From positions 1,984,001-2,048,000 of the forward strand of contig MBPM02000001.1 of NCBI GenBank assembly GCA_001695595.3: a stretch of 64,000 nucleotides of DNA. The letters are read 5' to 3'. The translations under genes and the position numbers were made by a program. Numbering within the stretch: position 1 is the first letter of the stretch; every line of letters begins with the position of its first letter. Positions 36,481-48,429 of this stretch are shown here, in pieces. The notes beneath the pieces were generated by a model. It was not told the DNA's origin and searched no databases. It worked only from the letters and a program-made list of their open reading frames with translations. Source of the DNA: Plasmopara viticola. Its lineage: Eukaryota; Oomycota; Peronosporomycetes; Peronosporales; Peronosporaceae.

Positions 36481-37160
36481 TTTGGGGTTAATATTTATCG
36501 CGCTGAATACAAATGAGGTGCTTGTCAACGCGCTGTCGCGAAGGCCAAATCAGAAGTTGGCTCATATCAGCAGGAATAAAAAGCTCTATCGACAATCAAT
36601 TTTGTCAGAAATAAAAAACAAATGTCATACAGAGACCTTTGCGCGATTCTTTCTTGCCGGTAAAGATGCGGATTATACATCAATAGCGTTTGCAGCTGCA
36701 ACGCTTTAAGTGGGCAAAAGATAATCTCTGCTTCGGCAGATGTGGTTTGAGGCAATAATCTGAGCTGCGAATACTTGAAGTGCAATATATTTTTCAAGAC
36801 ACATAATGTACGATTAAAGTTTTTTGGGCAAAATTAAATTCTTTTATATTCGTTTTGATCAAATACTGGTGGCTTCGCACATTGGCCAAGTCTACAAGAG
36901 CCTAAAAAACCTGCTTCACGGTCGAATTTACCGCTCACACGTCAACACCTTTGCAGGGCTGGCTAGTAATAGCGGACTTTTGAGAGTGTACTTTGCTTTA
37001 GCTTGCCGGAAACTATCGCTTTAAAGATTACAATCGTTGTTGATGAAGGAGATTGAGTTCGTTTAATCTTTCACAGTCGTAGAGAGACACAAGTTGAGGC
37101 TTACCATGAAACTTGCCAAGGCGGTGTCGGCGCATTTAGCATAAGATGCTAAATTTCCCA
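36481..37160 (+). mobile_element. Ty3/gypsy retrotransposon relic 2
   Basis: The frame at 36482-36709 contains VLVNALSRRPNQKLAHIS, a decayed form of the ADALSRRPD block that links RNase H and integrase in gypsy polyproteins. It is followed by ILSEIKNKCHTETFARFFLAGKD, which resembles the start of the integrase region. A trace of the zinc-binding region (EAYHETCQGGVGAF) lies near 37100. Because it repeats a region already passed in relic 1, it is a second insertion and not a continuation. Confidence 0.6.
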
Positions 37161-37677
37161 AGCATTATTGCAATCTTCAGGACAATACGTCTCAAGCGCG
37201 TCCTGAGGTGCCCTTTAACCTCTAAAAGTGTTCGTATGCGCTCTTCCTTGCTGGAAATCGGATAAGGGTGGCTTTGCGGTAGCTGGTTGCTTCCGTAGCA
37301 ACTTTTTTTTATTGCAGGGTCGAGAAGTGTACATTAAGCAGCTGGCCAGGACTGAGGCACTCTACATTTTTATTTGCTGCGTTTCCGACACCTTGCACTT
37401 TGACTCGCAGTGGTTGATTTGACAAAGAAGTTCGTGCACCGCATGGTCAATAGTTACAAACTGGCTTCGAAAATCTAAATTTGCTTTTAAGGAGGAGCGC
37501 TTGGCAACCATAGCCGACTTAATGGCCAATCTCAAGCGCGTACATCTAGCAGACAAGTAAATTTTGTCATGGAGAAAGACTAACCCGAGTCAACAGCTTT
37601 GTAAGCTGTTTGCGGTCTGTTGGTCTCACTTTGGCACACGGTGAAAGTGAACCCATACGCGTACTTAATACATAAGT
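37161..37677. other. intergenic, retroelement debris possible
   Basis: Short coding-like pieces only, e.g. EERLATIADLMANLKRVHLA near 37490-37550 (+). No family assigned. Confidence 0.35.
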
Positions 37678-37688
37678 TCTTAGTGCAT

Positions 37689-38013
37689 TGTATTGTATTG
37701 TACTACGTTATCGCGTTGCCAAGTTATGCACGTGCTAGGCTCTATAACTAGTCCACGGCATAGAGTGGTGTCCGCATACGTCGGGTCTCGTTCGGCTGGC
37801 AGTGCAGCCAGCACCGAGGCCGTGAGGGACTTCCATTATTCTGTGTAGTTCTGACTTGGTAAGAGCCCAGGTGGCGCCCTAATGCTGGAGACCGTCGCGT
37901 CGAGGGTGAGACTCGTTAGAGACCTGCAGATGCCCGGGAGCACCTGCCCGAAGCGCGCGAGCATTTAGCCCCCGCGCTTGGAAGGAGGGCGTCACCCCAA
38001 CCTTTTCCGAAAA
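37689..38013 (-). mobile_element. LINE-derived short element, copy C
   Basis: Same family as 9815-10141, here on the minus strand: 5' end at 38013, tail of TACAAT-type repeats at 37689. It is flanked by the 11-bp direct repeat TCTTAGTGCAT (37678-37688 and 38014-38024). It has the same three-part structure and the same internal junctions, including the ACACAGAATAATGG stretch absent from the long LINE, and one copy of the 19-bp 5' unit. Confidence 0.85.
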
Positions 38014-38024
38014 TCTTAGTGCAT

Positions 38025-39212
38025 GGCTTCGCTATTTGCTGAAAGCTGGGACAGTACATCTCTGAGTTGAGATTTCTCACCAAGAGACAATTTGAGCTCT
38101 AAGTTCACAGCCAAAAATACTTTTGTCGGTCGTGCTTTGGTTTGTAGCACCCTAGCGACTAGCTTAAATTTGAAAAAGTATCTCTTGTCAAAACGTGCTG
38201 GGTAACAGTATCTACAGAAAATCCTTAAACGGATGTAATCCAATCTTGTTTTATGCGAATCCGATAGCATATGCGTAGCCACTAAAAGGATTTGCTATAG
38301 CTACGACCCTTTACGCCAAATACCTTATGAAATGGCATACAAGCAGTGATGTCCAAATTTCCCTCACAGAGCTTCGCGTCATAGCCTTCACTGGGGCGGC
38401 AAATGTCTGTCCAGATGTTCTTTCGCTTCTTCGCTGAACTTGTCGAGAAAGATTAAGTGAGGCTCTTTATAAACCGCAACTTGAGCCGGTATGCTCTCAA
38501 TTTCACAAGATAAGGTCTTTTGCAGGATCGGTAAGCCTCAAGTGAAGATGCCGTTCCAGCAGTTTCTGCATTACTTTGACGTTTTAAGTGGTGAAGAGCC
38601 AGATGATCGCCGGAGCGCTCGTAGCGCCCCTTCATAATTTGTGCACTCTAATGTGGAAGTGCCTGCGAGCCACTGGAAAGCAAACTTTCTGCAGGCGCTC
38701 CTTGTTCCCGTAAAGGTGCAGGTGCGCACTTTGACAGACTGCGTCGTGCCGATGGTGTGCGGGCACTTTGGAGCTTTAAAGTTATTTGGGGGGGGGCATG
38801 CTTGATCATCGTAAATTGACAGGCCGCCTGTTAGCTTTCTTTTTGGCGACAAGTACCCTGAATGTGGTATGCCGGTATGCAACAATAAGATGTTACCGAA
38901 ATTTTTTGCCATAATTGTAATAGCGAGCTTAGTATGCTCTAGAGGTGAGACTAATGACATAAAATTAATGGTATTGCACGCTTTAACTCCTTGCGACCCG
39001 GAAAAGTAGTCGATTACTCACAGGAAGTCACATTACTTACTGTTCGCTTTCTCCGCGCAAAGTACTATGTAATTGCGGGTGCCCGTATTTTCTTGTGGTG
39101 TATGTACGTAGTTCATATGACTAATAAAGTTTGCGTTGCGAAGGCTTCATAATTTTCTACTGAAAATATACGAAAAAGTACGTAAAATTCTTGCTGTCTG
39201 GCTTATGTGAAT
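38025..39212. other. intergenic with coding-like traces
   Basis: A minus-strand frame at 38016-38282 and a plus-strand trace at about 38540-38800 (MPFQQFLHYFDVLSGEEPDD, then NVEVPASHWKANFLQALLVP after one stop) have natural composition but no family I recognise. Likely an old pseudogene on the plus strand. Confidence 0.3.
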
Positions 39213-39809
39213 CTACTCCAAATGACGACCCTTTCTAGCAGCTGCACTTGCTGCCAGCGTACGCAAGAATCCCTGAATCGCCGAGCGTACAACAGCCTTT
39301 GTCAACCCGCCACAACAAAGCAGGTACCCTACTACTGATGGCTCCATCTTGAGAGACCATATCACAAGCGTGGCCGGTGTACTTTCTTGTGACGCTGCAA
39401 CGTCCACGAATTGAACAAATCCGAGGTGGTTTTGGACCGGTAACAATCCAAATTTGCGAATCTTGTAGCAGATCGACGGGATCTTGGAGCGATCGGCTCG
39501 AGCTGCAACTAAACTCGGTCGTCCTCCATCGCTGTCCACAACATCGTCTGTAGGTAATCCTGCCGATAGAATCTCCTCTACTATGCCCAGCGGAACAGCC
39601 CGTACATGACCGACGTAGCCTCGCCCTACACCCGCGTGCAGTTCTGAGTATTCGGCCAGCCACACTTGCTCTAGCCACGCATCGAAGACTTCGGAGGGAG
39701 AACCTACGACGCATTTGGATACCACCAACTCCTGTCCTTTGTGGCACTGGTAGTTCTCGAAGGCCTGCGTGTCCACGTAACGCGTTGGGTCCAAGTGACT
39801 GCGACTCAT
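39213..39809 (-). CDS. SRPBCC (START-like) fold protein
   Basis: Intact single-exon frame of 198 residues from ATG 39809. Its pattern suits the SRPBCC helix-grip superfamily, proteins with a deep pocket for hydrophobic ligands. ELVVSKCVVGSPSEVFDAWL is the usual first strand and helix. GRGYVGHVRAVPLGIVEEI gives the following strands, VQNHLGFVQFVDV and TLVIWSLKMEPS the central strands, and a long C-terminal helix (VVRSAIQGFLRTLAASAAA) closes the pocket. The ligand and role are unknown; several oomycete proteins of this kind are annotated only as polyketide-cyclase-like. There is no signal peptide or membrane segment. Codon use and frame look functional. The neighbour upstream on the same strand is a dead protease copy, which gives no functional hint. 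Confidence 0.65.
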   Translation of the reverse strand: MSRSHLDPTRYVDTQAFENYQCHKGQELVVSKCVVGSPSEVFDAWLEQVWLAEYSELHAGVGRGYVGHVRAVPLGIVEEILSAGLPTDDVVDSDGGRPSLVAARADRSKIPSICYKIRKFGLLPVQNHLGFVQFVDVAASQESTPATLVIWSLKMEPSVVGYLLCCGGLTKAVVRSAIQGFLRTLAASAAARKGRHLE

Positions 39810-39977
39810 TCCCTTTTATTTTCTAAACATAATGATCAGCTCACGGATCATTTTGTATCAAAACCTTTTACAGCTCCGCGCTACTAAATACATTATATGT
39901 ATTCCAAAATTTTATAGCGTTTCCTAAAGACCTTAGTTACCACGGACGGTAGCTAATACAATGCCCAGAACAATTTA

Positions 39978-40533
39978 GCTATCAGGTATCAGTCGAACAA
40001 ACTCACCAACACCTTTCTCATTACCAGGCGTGTGCCCAGGGCCAGCTACTGCTCCCGTTACAGGAAAGACACCTAGCCCGCCGTGAACTTGTATCCATTG
40101 CAAGTCCATAGTGTCCCCATTACAAATTGTTGAGAATCGACTGTCCAAGCCATAGCCAACCAGTACAATCGCGTGGTCTATACTTTCACTAAAACCGAAG
40201 TCTCCATTGTTTGGACACGTGCAAATACCGCCTTAATACTCTTCAAATGATCCGCCAGAGTTGATGGCAACAGCTATAGGCCGATACTGCAATGCCAATT
40301 TAAGTAGCTCGTTTGAGTTGCTTTTTCTATAGCACAAAGGCCCCGCAACTTGTCTTCAATGGCGGCAGCGCTATCTATTGACGATTTAATGCAAGCACTT
40401 GTGCGAGTAGCAGCGGAAGCCTGGAACGTGTCCACTTTATTGCTGAGCAAATTTAATTGAGCTACACGAGCCCAATGCAATTGTGCTGCGTCGGCAAAAG
40501 CATCGTGCGTCATTCCTCCATTACAAGCTTAGA
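39978..40533 (-). pseudogene. papain-family (C1A) cysteine protease pseudogene
   Basis: Partial copy of the protease gene at 41939-43499. It starts inside the catalytic domain at CNGGMTHDAFADAAQ near 40533, runs through PIAVAINSGGSFEEY and DHAIVLVGYG (which keeps the catalytic His), and ends at LGVFPVTGAVAGPG near 40030. The N-terminal half with the signal peptide, pro-region and catalytic Cys is missing, and the segment with the catalytic Asn is lost. There is a frame change near 40277 and a TAA after SFEEY. It lies 1.4 kb from the intact gene on the same strand, so it is probably a decayed tandem duplicate. Confidence 0.8.
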
Positions 40534-41938
40534 GCCTTAAAACTTCTTAGGAAGCAACTCTTTTAAACTCTCGACGCCCTCTCCGGCCGAACATAATTAA
40601 ATGTCGCCGTCTTCTCTCTTGAGCTGCATTTCAAGAGTGGTGCCGTTAGATGTCACTGTTGCTCCGTCGATGACTCAGACGCAAGATTTTCTCTTTCTTT
40701 TGGCACACTATTTCATTGCGATAACATCAGCTGTCTTTGAGTAGATTGAAGCGGTGTTTTAATCTCAATAGTGACGCAGTTTCTGTTGAAAGAAGACTGC
40801 AGGACCGAGCGACTTTCGACGGAGACTTGAAGCACGCGTGAACTACTTGAAACAAGTTTGCAAACACGCGGGTGAACGAGACTGGTTCTTTCCCTGCTTG
40901 ATGGGCGTGAATGTGGCTCATCAACCTAATGACAGCAGTCGAAATTTGTCACTTAACAAGTGCAGCAGAAGTATCAAGCGGCAGAACGCCGACGACATCG
41001 CAAGCTTACGGAATCGCGCAAACTTTTCGTTTCTACGATTACAATCTGCGAAATGCTGAACTGGTGCTCAGTCGACAGCATATGTAACCAAAGCATTTGC
41101 ATCAATGTCAAACGTTAAAACCCAATGTGGAAGGTGTTGAGCCTCTGCGGCGGCTGATGCCATTGAAACAGGAGTTGAGTCAATACAAGAACAGTGCCTC
41201 AACAAACCTTATCTCCACAACAAGCAACTTGGTGCATGCCAGCATCACCTGAAAATTAAGCGATCGTCGAATGATGCGTGCAGCTGGTTTTGATGTGGCA
41301 GATGTACAAAACAATATTTGTTGCATGGAGCTTTTGACTACGTAGAATCCGTTCGCGATAAAGTTTGGCCATGTAAAGTACAGCTAATTATGTGCCTCCG
41401 CACATGCCAAGCAAAAATTGTTGATAAGCGTGTATTTTCTCGTTTATCCTTGCAAACAATTGGCGTCAATTCATCTATGGACGCTTGGAGCTTTCTTATC
41501 CCCAGACGAGCAAATAAAATACGGACTAATAATGTTTTAGAACAAAAAAAGGTTTTTTATGCCTCGATTATAACAAAAGTGATCTCGTTTATTCCTCCAA
41601 TGTTTGAGTGCTCATCTTAAATTTATTCTGTTTGTATGAAGAAAATAGTCTGGGAACCTTTTCATGCTCAATGTGCATTACGTGTATAAAATGAAATTTA
41701 CTTCCACGTTCCAAATGGCTTTTGGCTATCGCGATCTTCGTGAACGAGACATAAGCTCATTCTTCAGTCCTGATACTATACGCAGCAACAGATTTTTTTT
41801 TAATATATTATGAAAACGATATCCACTTGTCGTGAATCGCGGCGACTTTTCTTTCAAAATTCAGTGTTTGCAAGTCAGTTGCTTAGTGGGTGCATATGCA
41901 TTCTACTAAGCAACTCACTCGGAAACATTGATGTCATC
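40534..41938. other. intergenic with coding traces (+)
   Basis: A plus-strand trace at 40750-41300 reads LEARVNYLKQVCKHAGERDW, then, after a frame change near 40945, TFRFYDYNLRNAELVLSRQ and VEPLRRLMPLKQELSQYKN. It looks like an old pseudogene of unknown family. The rest (41300-41938) shows only a 100-codon frame at 41318-41620 without recognisable features; its last part is the 3' side of the protease gene. Confidence 0.35.
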
Positions 41939-43499
41939 TTAATCCCTCGTGGAACCCGTATACATTGCCGAATTTTGCTTGCGAATTACATTCAGCTTCC
42001 GGTGCGACACCATAATCCCGATCGCCGTCGTGACCACTGTAAAAACGGTCGTTGCGGCTGCCACAGCAATCCACGACCCGGGCGTGAGCCCTACAAAAAC
42101 TTTGTCACCACCACTGTCAACGGTTGTACTTGCTTGGGCACCGGCCTTTGCTCCAGTCGGAATCACTGGAAAGACGTTCAAGCCGCAATTGATCTTTGTA
42201 TCCGCAACCAGTTTCATGAAACCATCATCGCCCCACGAGCTACCATACGAATTCTTAAGAATCCAATAATTCCCCACGGATGCATCTGTGCCATAGCCTA
42301 CCAGCAGTAAAGCGTGGTTCAGGTCGTTTTTTGAGGCCATGTCTCCACTGTTCGGACAATTATAAAATTCACCCGCATACTCGCCAAAGCCACCATTCGA
42401 GGTAATGGCAACGGCAATCGGCTGCTTTTCTAGAGCGGAGCGTAGTAAGACCGAGCAGTCATCCGAAACAGCACAGTCGAGACCCACAATCTGCTCAAAG
42501 CCAGTTATACTCGCGGCTGCATTCTCTGCACTGACAGAGCACACTTCAGACGTGTTAGTCGCCGACGTGTATTCCGTGCCCGAGTCGTCGTACGGCATCG
42601 TGAGCTCAGTCACCAGGCCCCAGCCGTTCTGAGCCGCATCGATGAAAGCGCCATGAGTCATGCCGCCATTACACCCATCATTTTGGGATTCCCAAATTAT
42701 TTCATTCTGCATCCAGCTGACACCGTCTACTCCACTGTCTGGCACCCAGCAATACTCAAATGTTTGGGTGGTTCGCAATGTACTGCATGTAAGAAACTGC
42801 TGAGGGGATAAAGACACGGCTGCCGACGCATTCTCCGCAATCACGACAGCAGTCTCGATCGCGTCGGCAGCTACAAAGGACCAGCAACTGCCACAGCTCT
42901 TTTGACTTTTTACAGGAGAACACACAGTGTGGCCCAAAGAATTGTTCTTGTCACACCAATTCCAATATGCATTACTGCCTGAGCTCGAAGTGGTGCTGCT
43001 AGTCGAAGTGTTTGTTTCCTGGAGAGAGCGAGAAGGCGTTGAAACCATTTCCTGGTCCACAAACTGGACAGGAGTCATCTTGCGTACAGGCGACGAGCTC
43101 AAGTGGCGAGGATTGACGCCCATACGGTATGAGAATTCATGACCAACTTTCTTCGCGTACATGTTGACATCTGTAGTAAAAAAGCAAATATTGTCAGCAT
43201 ATTCCGTCTATTCCGTTCTCGTCCACCATCTCACCTTCAATATACGTCATGTGCTCCTGCAGATTACGTCGAATCGATGCTTCTTCACTCAAAGGCACGT
43301 AGTTGCGCTCAATAAAAACTTCGCGCAGTGCTCGCGAGTCGAGCAGTTGACCATTTTCTCCAGCCCATAGACACGGCGAGTTTAATGCACGAACAGGTGG
43401 GCAACTCACGAATGTGCCTAGAGATCTATCGGCAGTCGGAGCTGGAGCAGCACAAGCGAGCGTTGCGGAGAGCAAGAGGATGATAGCCCGAACTTGCAT
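41939..43499 (-). CDS. papain-family cysteine protease with C-terminal membrane anchor
   Basis: Two exons, 43235-43499 and 41939-43170, intron GTGAGATGG...CTACAG, 498 residues. Product: signal peptide (MQVRAIILLLSATLACAAPA), pro-region, a Ser/Thr-rich linker (TNTSTSSTTSSSGS) and a C1A catalytic domain. The catalytic Cys184 lies in SCGSCWSF, His374 in DLNHALLLVGYG and Asn395 in WILKNSYGSSW; GCNGG is also kept. A hydrophobic helix near residues 450-475 (WIAVAAATTVFTVVTTAIGI) is followed by a basic tail (SHRKLNVIRKQ), so a type I membrane protein with a lumenal or extracellular protease is inferred. Most cathepsin-like enzymes lack such an anchor. I chose ATG 43499 because the signal peptide starts there; an in-frame ATG further upstream would add a segment without signal character. 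A decayed partial copy lies at 39978-40533. Confidence 0.9.
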
Positions 43500-43788
43500 G
43501 GGTGTGCACTGAACTTCGAAGAAAGCGAGTCGAAGTGTGGGAGGGAGATGAAAATCCATCGGCTGTTGAGAAAACAAGAGATGGTGTTGTATGTATGTAC
43601 GAGACACTAAATATAAACAAGAAACTGGACCCCACCCACCGGTACAAGAGTTGTCCGCAGTATAGGCGGTAAAAAAATGCCTGCCGTTCTAATACCGTTT
43701 TGCTTATTAGCCATGGTCAACTTTTATGTCTTTTTTTGTGTGCACATAAAATAATCGCTGCAGTGCCATGGAGTATGATCATGTGACG
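43500..43788. promoter_or_regulatory. upstream region of the protease gene
   Basis: About 290 bp between the protease start codon and a SINE insertion; it should contain the promoter, read on the minus strand. No element is assigned with confidence. Confidence 0.35.
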
Positions 43789-43805
43789 TATACACAGCAC
43801 CTGAG

Positions 43806-44117
43806 ACTTAAGCTACCGGAACCCACGCGCTCGGATTAAGCTGCCTCTATCGCGGGATGCTGGTAGCTATCCGACCCATATTGAGACCGGGTTCCGTACC
43901 TCTATTACACTGTGGGGCTTTTTTGGGGCGTCCCCCACCCAACCCTTTATTACCCAATCGGGCGCGAGTTGGTAGGGCAGCCACACACTCGGGTGAGATG
44001 GCTCGTCCACTTTAGTGACGTATCTCCGGCTGCCTTAACTCGGATCCTATGGGTATCGAACCAGGTTCTTCCCGGTCCTGGGTCAAACGGCTAACCGTTC
44101 GAGCCCCAGGATTGGTA
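43806..44117 (-). mobile_element. tRNA-derived SINE with 17-bp target duplication
   Basis: A 312-bp element flanked by TATACACAGCACCTGAG (43789-43805) and TATACACACCACCTGAG (44118-44134), a 16-of-17 direct repeat. Read on the minus strand it begins with a tRNA-like head. A B box GGTTCGATACC matches the Pol III consensus, an A-box-like region (GGTTAGCCGTTTG) lies about 35 nt upstream, and ATCCT / AGGAT at the two ends can form an acceptor-like stem. The rest of the body does not resemble tRNA. No A-rich tail is seen. No coding potential; the flanking duplication makes insertion by reverse transcription very likely. Confidence 0.7.
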
Positions 44118-44134
44118 TATACACACCACCTGAG

Positions 44135-47100
44135 CGTGCAGTAACATTTGACGAACGACCGTTTACTCTCTGCGGTCTTTAGAAGTCGATCGACGTGTGG
44201 AGTAGAGTGCAGCATAAATGCTAGTTTGTATATTGCATTTAATTCTTTTTGACCTTTCGGAGGAAATTAGCAGGCCATAAAGCAGAGCAGTATGTTCATC
44301 TGCTACGCGCGCAGCGAAAGACGTCAAAAGATCACTCTTCGCATAGCCTATATAGGACGGCTATGCGTGACTTATAGCACTGCATCAACCACCGCTTAAG
44401 GATTTACAAGACGTCGTACGAAGTCAGCAGTAAAGGTGACACGCACACGGTCTAAGGATACCTTTGCGTACTGTCACCACCCTAATAATGTTGGAGAGCC
44501 TATTCTGGAGTACGTGAAACTCTGAGGTGTTACAACGCCACCCTAAAATATTTTTTACATCCAATACGATTTGCCAACTTGGTGGGTAGAAGAAAATTTG
44601 ACCTAAAAGATGTCTCGGCCTCAGAGTATTGTCAAGCCAGGCACCAAGAAAGTACGCTTCGAGAAAAGGTTTTACGTCGATTTTATTGTGCTCAACGCGC
44701 GGCTAGAAAGCCGCGGCTTCCACAAAAAGCGCCGATTGTTTACACTTTCAGATCGAGCGCCTTGGAGAACTATTCCTGCTTGAGCTTGCGCCTTTCATAT
44801 CGAAAGTAGCAACATTTACGCGTCTAAATGTACGCCCTTGAGATTGCTCACGGAGATAGTCCTAACGACGACCTCGTAAGGCTATTCAAGAGAAGATAGA
44901 CTCACAAGGCAATGTAAAGCATGCGCTCTACAGTCGGATCGAACGTCACGCGTCCCAAAGCGTGTGTCCAAACTACGTTAAGGTGCCGCTTCCCTTTGTT
45001 GTAAGCTTCAAGTCTAGCCATTAGCTTATAGCGCACATCTCGAATACGTAGCCGAATGTCCAACAATATGGACACTATCATTCGTTGTATGATTAGTTGG
45101 CCAATCTTAAGAACAAAGTTGAGATTGGGGATAACGTTTTAAAAAATTAGGATGCCTTCTCATACGAGAAAAGCAGGCCTAAGAATTAAAATACCCCCCC
45201 CTCCCGCATACATAGATATTACTCATACACACACAAATGTTGCTCATCCGAGACTCGAGGATCGAAATACCTCCACACACATTCAAATGTTCGATGTGAC
45301 AAAATCATTTTGATGAGGTTGATAACGCACATCATCCCATGCCTATTTATTGTCGCGATAGGTTCGATAAAATGGTGTCATATTTTGTTTGAAATACCGT
45401 TCCTATCTTTCAAGCGGTGAGTTTTTTGTTATTAGCAATAATTATCACGTAATATTTAATTCTCTCTCCGTGCTTATTTAAAAATATATGCTGCTTTTCT
45501 CGTGTGAGCACAAAGGCTTCGTTGCCCTGCTATTCAGATTTTGTGTAAAATAATCCCAATCACTTGTCCGAGTCTCTCGCCCACTAATCGTTACACATTT
45601 TCACTGTATAGAGCAAGCGGAACCTCAGCCCATTTGCGTGAAACTTGAAGATGCGTGATCCGCTTTGTTGAGTGCAAACCAGCCGGAGATAGCTTGCAGA
45701 TCCACAAAGATAAAACTTCAGCGCACATACTGCACAGTGTGCCTTCCGGTATACATTCCTTCTGTTAATGTATCTGCATTGAATTATATTGACATCGACA
45801 AGAGGCTTTCAAATGCTTCTTGAAGCGATCTCGAGAACGAAGCGTAAATGCAAATTTAAGCCCGCAGGCATGTGCTGGAAAGGCCAATTTAGCTAAATAC
45901 GGTATTGCCTTGCCTTCTAATTCGTCACACATCTATCTGACCACTAGGATTGAGCCACCACAGACCAGCAATTACTCCTCGTACGTACAAGCCGGTAGTT
46001 TGTATTCATTTACCTTACTGTTTCGCTAACTGTAGAATTGGGTGAATACCTAGACTTCATTTTCACAGTCTTTCTCTTAGGTCTTTTTATATGACTGCAC
46101 TTCACCACCATCCTGGTTAACCCATTGATTTACAATACTGTTTGCTTTTCACATAGTTTGACCTAGGTCATTTGCTCACCAACTAGTTTCCTTATGCAAA
46201 CAATGCCAAAATAAGATATAAATTTTCTCGCTGTTGCAACAGTCCCCAAAATCTCAATTTTGATTGTGGCGCACTTCATGACCCTCAACAACCAAGGAGG
46301 AAAAAGAAAGACCCAGCTGCCGATATTGCCTGAAGCCAGATGATCGGATCAGCCAAGCATTGGTCGAGATTAGAGTCAGAATCGTGATGGGTCAAGTGAC
46401 CAGCATCGCGGAACATACGTCCGGAATCCACGGAAATTCAAAAGCATTTTCTCTACCACACTGAAGCTCGTTTCTGCGTTTATTATTCGCATATAGTACG
46501 AACGTGATCATGCACCAGCGCAATTATGATCAGTTCTATCCTTGTATAGAATACGATGACGGCTACCGATGTGGATCAAAGTGCCGTAGCACTAGAGCGA
46601 TTGCTGTCTGGTGGCTCAGCTTTTTCGAAAACATGTGAGCACGTGCCAGAACTTCTGCTCTGATGCAATGTGCTGGGCTCAACCTGCTCTGATTTACAGT
46701 TTTGGTTGGAGGATCTCGTGAGAAGTTGCTTTGTGGATAGCATAGATTGACGACAGGTAGATCGCGTAGTTATAAGTAGTAGCCATAGCTACTCAAAAGT
46801 GAATTTATTTTAATCTCGGCGTGAACGAGAAGAGCATATTGATCAATATTTCAACAAAATCAAGCCCTCCAGACCGGCCGCTAATACACGGAGGTCCAGG
46901 CAACCTAGCTTCCGGTATCCGCACGAGCTTTCGAAGCACTGACAGACAGCCTCTACATCCACTAAACGACATAAACTTAAAATTGGATATAACAAGTCTC
47001 CCCATTATAGAGTACCGCTGTAAAAAAATGCGTTGACAAGCAAATTGAGTCAACTAGAAATTCACCCGGCGAAAAGTATACTGAAAAGGCATGGCTGGGA

Positions 47101-48429
47101 AGACCGCAGTCGACTTAGATTACAGAAGATGCTCCTCGAACTTAGTGATTGCGTACATACTGCTAAGCAATTCGATGCTAGAAGCGGGGAAGCTTTGTTT
47201 GGCAGCCTGGTGCGAAATGAGATGACTCACCCATGCCCCTCCTCATCGAGTTGCAATATTGCAAGCCAATGACATAGTCGGAAGCGTCACGAATGACATT
47301 AAGCGACTTTGTCTTGTTCAAGAAAGCCAGAGCAAGTGCCTGTAGAAGCCTCTTCTTGCTGCTAATAACAGCATCCTGCTACTGACTTTATAAACATTAC
47401 TTAATGTGATCTAAAACAGCCCGAATAGAAATATTCTAAGCATTAATTGATTTATGTCGCACAAAATGGTACTGAAGCTAGAGAGACATACACTGGGCTC
47501 ATACAATCCTGTTACTTCTATTACATCAAGACTTTGCACATAGAACAAGTTGGACCACAAAGCTCAGTCTTCATCAGCGCCCTCAAATTAAACATTGTCT
47601 ACACTATTTACACCCAGTCCGCTGTCAGAGACTGATACAGACAGTACTCTTAAGATACGATATCGAGGTCTCCCCAACAGAGCTTCAGCCCATTTCGTGA
47701 GACAATGGCTCGTGCTAATCGTCGGTTGGACACACTAAAGGTGCTCTGATTAAAGCACGCTCACCTGATGTTTATCCTCGTATTACCGTGTTTCGACTGC
47801 GCACACTAAATCCTCCTCTGTCAGTCTTCAATGCAACGTCTGTGGCTGATGGTTTAAAGTGTGGCACAAGGATAACAAATACAGCCAAAGACAACCACCA
47901 AAGTATATACCTTCAAGCTTTACGGACACTTTGCTTGAGTCGCGCGCTACTTTAAGGGCCAAAATGTTGTCTTAACCGTAAATGCAGCTTTTTAGACTAC
48001 CAAGTTCGAAAAAAATTCAAAGAGTGAAAAACTATGCGGGCAATGCGAGCCGTGACCGTTATGCAACGTCGTGCAAGATTGCACTTCACGTACTAATGGC
48101 GTCACCTTCTTACAGGAGCATACAGTGTCTTAGCGTCTCGAAGCTCTTTAAATGCTTTAGTCAATTATGTTGCCCGTGAGAGGCATCTGGCGGAACGCAA
48201 CTAGTAAGGTGTCAAATCGTGGCTTGACTGTCTTTACCAAGCAATATAGTTTACTGTAGCTTCGAGCTTTTCGAATCTTGTCCGGCCCTTAACGCCAAGG
48301 CGCGTATTCGCGCTGCTCCGTGAGCAAGTTACTCGCTTTGCGACCCTCGAAGCTCCATTTTTAGCCCTCCGTGACCAGAATCGAGCTTGAAATCATCCGA
48401 TGAGTCGGTTTCATCAGTAGTTGTGCCTG
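44135..48429. other. gene-poor stretch
   Basis: About 4.3 kb. One short open frame at 44610-44783 (+), 57 codons, starts MSRPQSIVKPGTKKVRFEKR and has coding-like composition, but its family is unknown. Frames at 45820-46029, 47033-47272, 47447-47635 and 47982-48179 (+) show nothing recognisable. Nothing else is supported. Confidence 0.4.

Noticed and set aside
44070..44117. Possible tRNA gene (TTCGAGCCCC and GGTTCGATACC motifs)
   Set aside because: A full cloverleaf cannot be folded (the T arm does not pair), and the motif lies at the head of an element with a target duplication, so a SINE is the better reading.
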